DNA from: an uncultured Bacteroidota bacterium | Lineage (GTDB): Bacteria; Bacteroidota; Bacteroidia; Flavobacteriales; Flavobacteriaceae | Direction: 5' to 3' | DNA: 64,000 bases | Assembly: GCA_902526075.1 (NCBI GenBank) | Contig: CABZJM010000007.1 | Span: 1 to 64,000 of the forward strand | Notes under the pieces: model-generated | What the model was told of the DNA's origin: nothing | The model's database searches: none | What the model saw: only the letters and a program-made list of their open reading frames with translations | Position numbers and translations under genes: made by a program | In this document: positions 61,963 to 64,000 of the stretch, piece after piece | Layout: every line of letters starts with the position of its first letter | Position numbering within the stretch: the stretch's first letter is position 1

Positions 61963-64000
61963 ATGGTAAATAATTTATCTAAAATTTTCGTTGTAGTTTT
62001 TATTTTAATTTCATGCAATATTGATATGAAAAAACAAAATAATTTAAAAAATGAAACTAGTCCATACCTACTTCAACATGTAGAGAATCCTGTGAATTGG
62101 AATCCATGGAATAAAAAATATTTAAATAAAGCAAAAAAGGAAAATAAATTAGTTATTGTTAGTATAGGTTATGCTTCTTGTCATTGGTGCCATGTAATGG
62201 AAAGGGAAAGCTTCCAGGATTCAACAGTTGCTAAACTGATGAATGATAAATTCATTTCAATAAAAGTTGACAGAGAAGAAAGACCGGATATTGATCAGGT
62301 TTACATGAATGCTATTCAACTCATTACTGGTAGTGGTGGTTGGCCATTAAATGTAATAACACTTCCTGATGGTAGGCCAATCTGGGGTGGTACTTACTTT
62401 TCAAAAGATCAATGGACTTCAGCTTTAAAGCAAATATCAGAAATATATGAAGCTGAGCCAGAGAAATTTATGTCCTACGCGGATAGAGTTCAGAAGGGAA
62501 TTAATGCACTCAATATTGTTGAATCTAAGAGTGATAGCTTTGAAAATATTGATCTTGAAAAGTATTCAGAAATATTGCTAAAAAACATTGACGATGAGTT
62601 TGGGGGATTTAAAGGTGCTCCAAAATTTATGATGCCAAATAATCTACAGTATTTATTAAGATATAGTTTTCAGGAAAGTAATGAAAATTCTAAAAGTAAA
62701 ATTTTAAGGACTCTTGATAAGATGGCATATGGTGGAATATATGATCATATTGAAGGTGGTTTTTCAAGGTACTCAACCGATGAAAGATGGCATATCCCAC
62801 ATTTTGAAAAAATGCTATATGATAACGGTCAACTAATGAGTCTTTATTCTATCGGATACCAAATCTCGGGTAAGAATTTATATAAAGAGACGGTGTATAA
62901 AATTCATGAATACATTAGTTCAGAGATGAAAGGCGTTTCAGGTGGATATTATTCATCTTTAGATGCGGATAGTAAGCTGGAAGATGGTAGTTATGTTGAA
63001 GGGGAATATTATTTATGGGAAAAAGACGAACTTAAAGAGTTAACAGGAAATGATTTTGATTTATTCTCAAATTACTATAATGTAAACGAATATGGGTTTT
63101 GGGAGGCAGAAAATAAATATGTTTTGATAAGAAGTATCCCAGATATCGAATTTATAAATAACAATAATCTTGACAAACAATTATTTTATAAAAAGAAATC
63201 TGAGTGGATAAATAAACTTAAGAAGGCAAGAAAAAATAAGAAGAAACCGAGACTAGATTATAAAATAATTACATCATGGAATGGCCTAATGATAACTGGT
63301 TATGTTGATGCATACAAATCTTTTAATGACGATATTTTTAAAAATGAAGCCATTGAGGCTGGAGAATTCATATACTCAAGTTTGATAAAAAGAGATGGTG
63401 GGTTATTTCATAATCATGTTAATGGAAAAAGTAAAATAAACGGCTATCTAGAAGACTATGCTACCATAATTCAGGCAAGTCTTGACCTATATGAAATTAC
63501 ATTAAATCAGAAGTGGATTGAAAGGGCCTTAAAATTATCTGAATATGTTTTAGACAATTTTTCAGACTTGAATTCAGAATTATTTTACTTCACTTCAAAA
63601 GATGATGAGAGCTTAATTTCAAGATCTGTTGAATTTAGGGATAATGTAATAGCTTCAAGCAATTCCATAATGGCGAAAAATTTATTCAGACTATACCACT
63701 ACTTTGATAAGCAGGAATACTACGAAATAGCTGAAAAAATGTGCCTTTTGGTTTCCGAGGAATTTGAAACATATCCAAGTGGATATACTAATTGGTTTGA
63801 TTTGATTTACAATTTAAAATCAAATTATTACGAAGTAGCAATTATTGGTGAGAATTCGATTGATCAGGTCAAAAAAATTAATTTAAAATATATACCTAAC
63901 AAATTAATAATAGGTTCAAAATCAGAAAACAACCTGCCTCTTTTAAAAAACAGGTATATAAAAGGAAAAACTTTAATTTATGTATGTGTAAATAAGGCTT
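61963..64000 (+). CDS. DUF255/SPATA20 (YyaL) family lipoprotein, 3' end beyond window
   Basis: The open frame runs 679 codons to the window edge, probably lacking only a few residues. N-terminal [19 protein letters not shown] ends in a lipobox-like LISC, so the protein should be a lipoprotein; family members are usually taken as cytosolic. A thioredoxin-like domain (about 30-170) has NPVNWNPWN, the redox-type [15 protein letters not shown] and [14 protein letters not shown]. An (alpha/alpha)6 barrel follows, like that of N-acylglucosamine epimerases ([76 protein letters not shown]). The molecular function is not known. Its promoter-like element sits right at the start. Confidence 0.9.
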   Translation, partial: MVNNLSKIFVVVFILISCNIDMKKQNNLKNETSPYLLQHVENPVNWNPWNKKYLNKAKKENKLVIVSIGYASCHWCHVMERESFQDSTVAKLMNDKFISIKVDREERPDIDQVYMNAIQLITGSGGWPLNVITLPDGRPIWGGTYFSKDQWTSALKQISEIYEAEPEKFMSYADRVQKGINALNIVESKSDSFENIDLEKYSEILLKNIDDEFGGFKGAPKFMMPNNLQYLLRYSFQESNENSKSKILRTLDKMAYGGIYDHIEGGFSRYSTDERWHIPHFEKMLYDNGQLMSLYSIGYQISGKNLYKETVYKIHEYISSEMKGVSGGYYSSLDADSKLEDGSYVEGEYYLWEKDELKELTGNDFDLFSNYYNVNEYGFWEAENKYVLIRSIPDIEFINNNNLDKQLFYKKKSEWINKLKKARKNKKKPRLDYKIITSWNGLMITGYVDAYKSFNDDIFKNEAIEAGEFIYSSLIKRDGGLFHNHVNGKSKINGYLEDYATIIQASLDLYEITLNQKWIERALKLSEYVLDNFSDLNSELFYFTSKDDESLISRSVEFRDNVIASSNSIMAKNLFRLYHYFDKQEYYEIAEKMCLLVSEEFETYPSGYTNWFDLIYNLKSNYYEVAIIGENSIDQVKKINLKYIPNKLIIGSKSENNLPLLKNRYIKGKTLIYVCVNKA

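Overview
The window is 64 kb of low-GC, tightly packed bacterial chromosome. It looks like a small-genome, probably marine, member of the Flavobacteriia (Bacteroidota). The evidence is: a GLPGLI-family protein, a PorP/SprF type IX secretion protein, a DUF6089 protein, a GH97 (SusB-type) glucosidase, a two-subunit-type pyruvate dehydrogenase E1 beta, a membrane pyrophosphatase, class II long-form IlvC, and many promoters of the Bacteroidota type TAnnTTTG. Genes often overlap by 1 to 20 bases, including convergent 3' ends. The species assignment is inference; no rRNA is present.

Layout. 1-3.0 kb (minus): the end of an aromatic amino acid operon (pheA, then a class I/II aminotransferase cut by the window edge), preceded by a Phe/Tyr-rich leader peptide and a terminator, and then a gapN-like dehydrogenase. 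3.1-4.1 kb (plus): a GT90 glycosyltransferase behind a duplicated promoter element. 4.1-10.5 kb (minus): the isoleucine/valine operon ilvD-ilvB-ilvH-ilvC-ilvA, with an IlvA that lacks the usual regulatory domain. 10.6-15.3 kb (minus): a tight operon of GLPGLI protein, AlkB-type hydroxylase and outer-membrane barrel protein. 15.4-16.8 kb (plus): a secreted unknown and a deoxynucleoside kinase that appears frameshifted at its 3' end. 16.8-20.5 kb (minus): hppA with an extra C-terminal NTF2-like domain, and pdhB. 20.6-28.4 kb (plus): etfBA, bifunctional nuclease, CNT transporter, thyA-folA-fabD-lspA, waaA. 28.5-34.9 kb (minus): complete trp operon trpEGDCFBA with a WWW leader peptide and attenuator. 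35-38 kb: DEAD-box helicase and a DUF1624-type membrane protein. 38-43 kb (minus): mutS, GH97, tRNA-Gly and tRNA-Leu. 43-46 kb: SPOUT methyltransferase, FolK-nucleoside kinase fusion, queuosine precursor transporter, DUF2797. 46-52.8 kb: GH3-like protein, tig-clpP-clpX, alpha/beta hydrolase, pdxJ. 52.8-59.9 kb (plus): nadK, DUF6089, uppS, bamA, two ompH/skp genes, murI. 59.9-64 kb: PorP/SprF, NifU-like protein, and a lipoprotein-type DUF255/SPATA20 protein running off the end.

How they work together. Three amino acid pathways (Phe/Tyr, Ile/Val, Trp) are present, two of them with what look like classical ribosome-mediated attenuators. In both, the proposed antiterminator arm overlaps the leader stop codon. 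An envelope block (uppS, bamA, ompH x2, murI, waaA, lspA, GT90, PorP) supplies cell wall, LPS and outer membrane assembly. ETF, pyruvate dehydrogenase E1 beta and the ion-pumping pyrophosphatase belong to energy metabolism.

I see no prophage, insertion sequence, CRISPR array or defence island. The most noteworthy items are the two attenuators, the AlkB/GLPGLI/barrel operon, the HppA-NTF2 fusion, the frameshifted kinase tail and the FolK-kinase fusion with a changed kinase motif.
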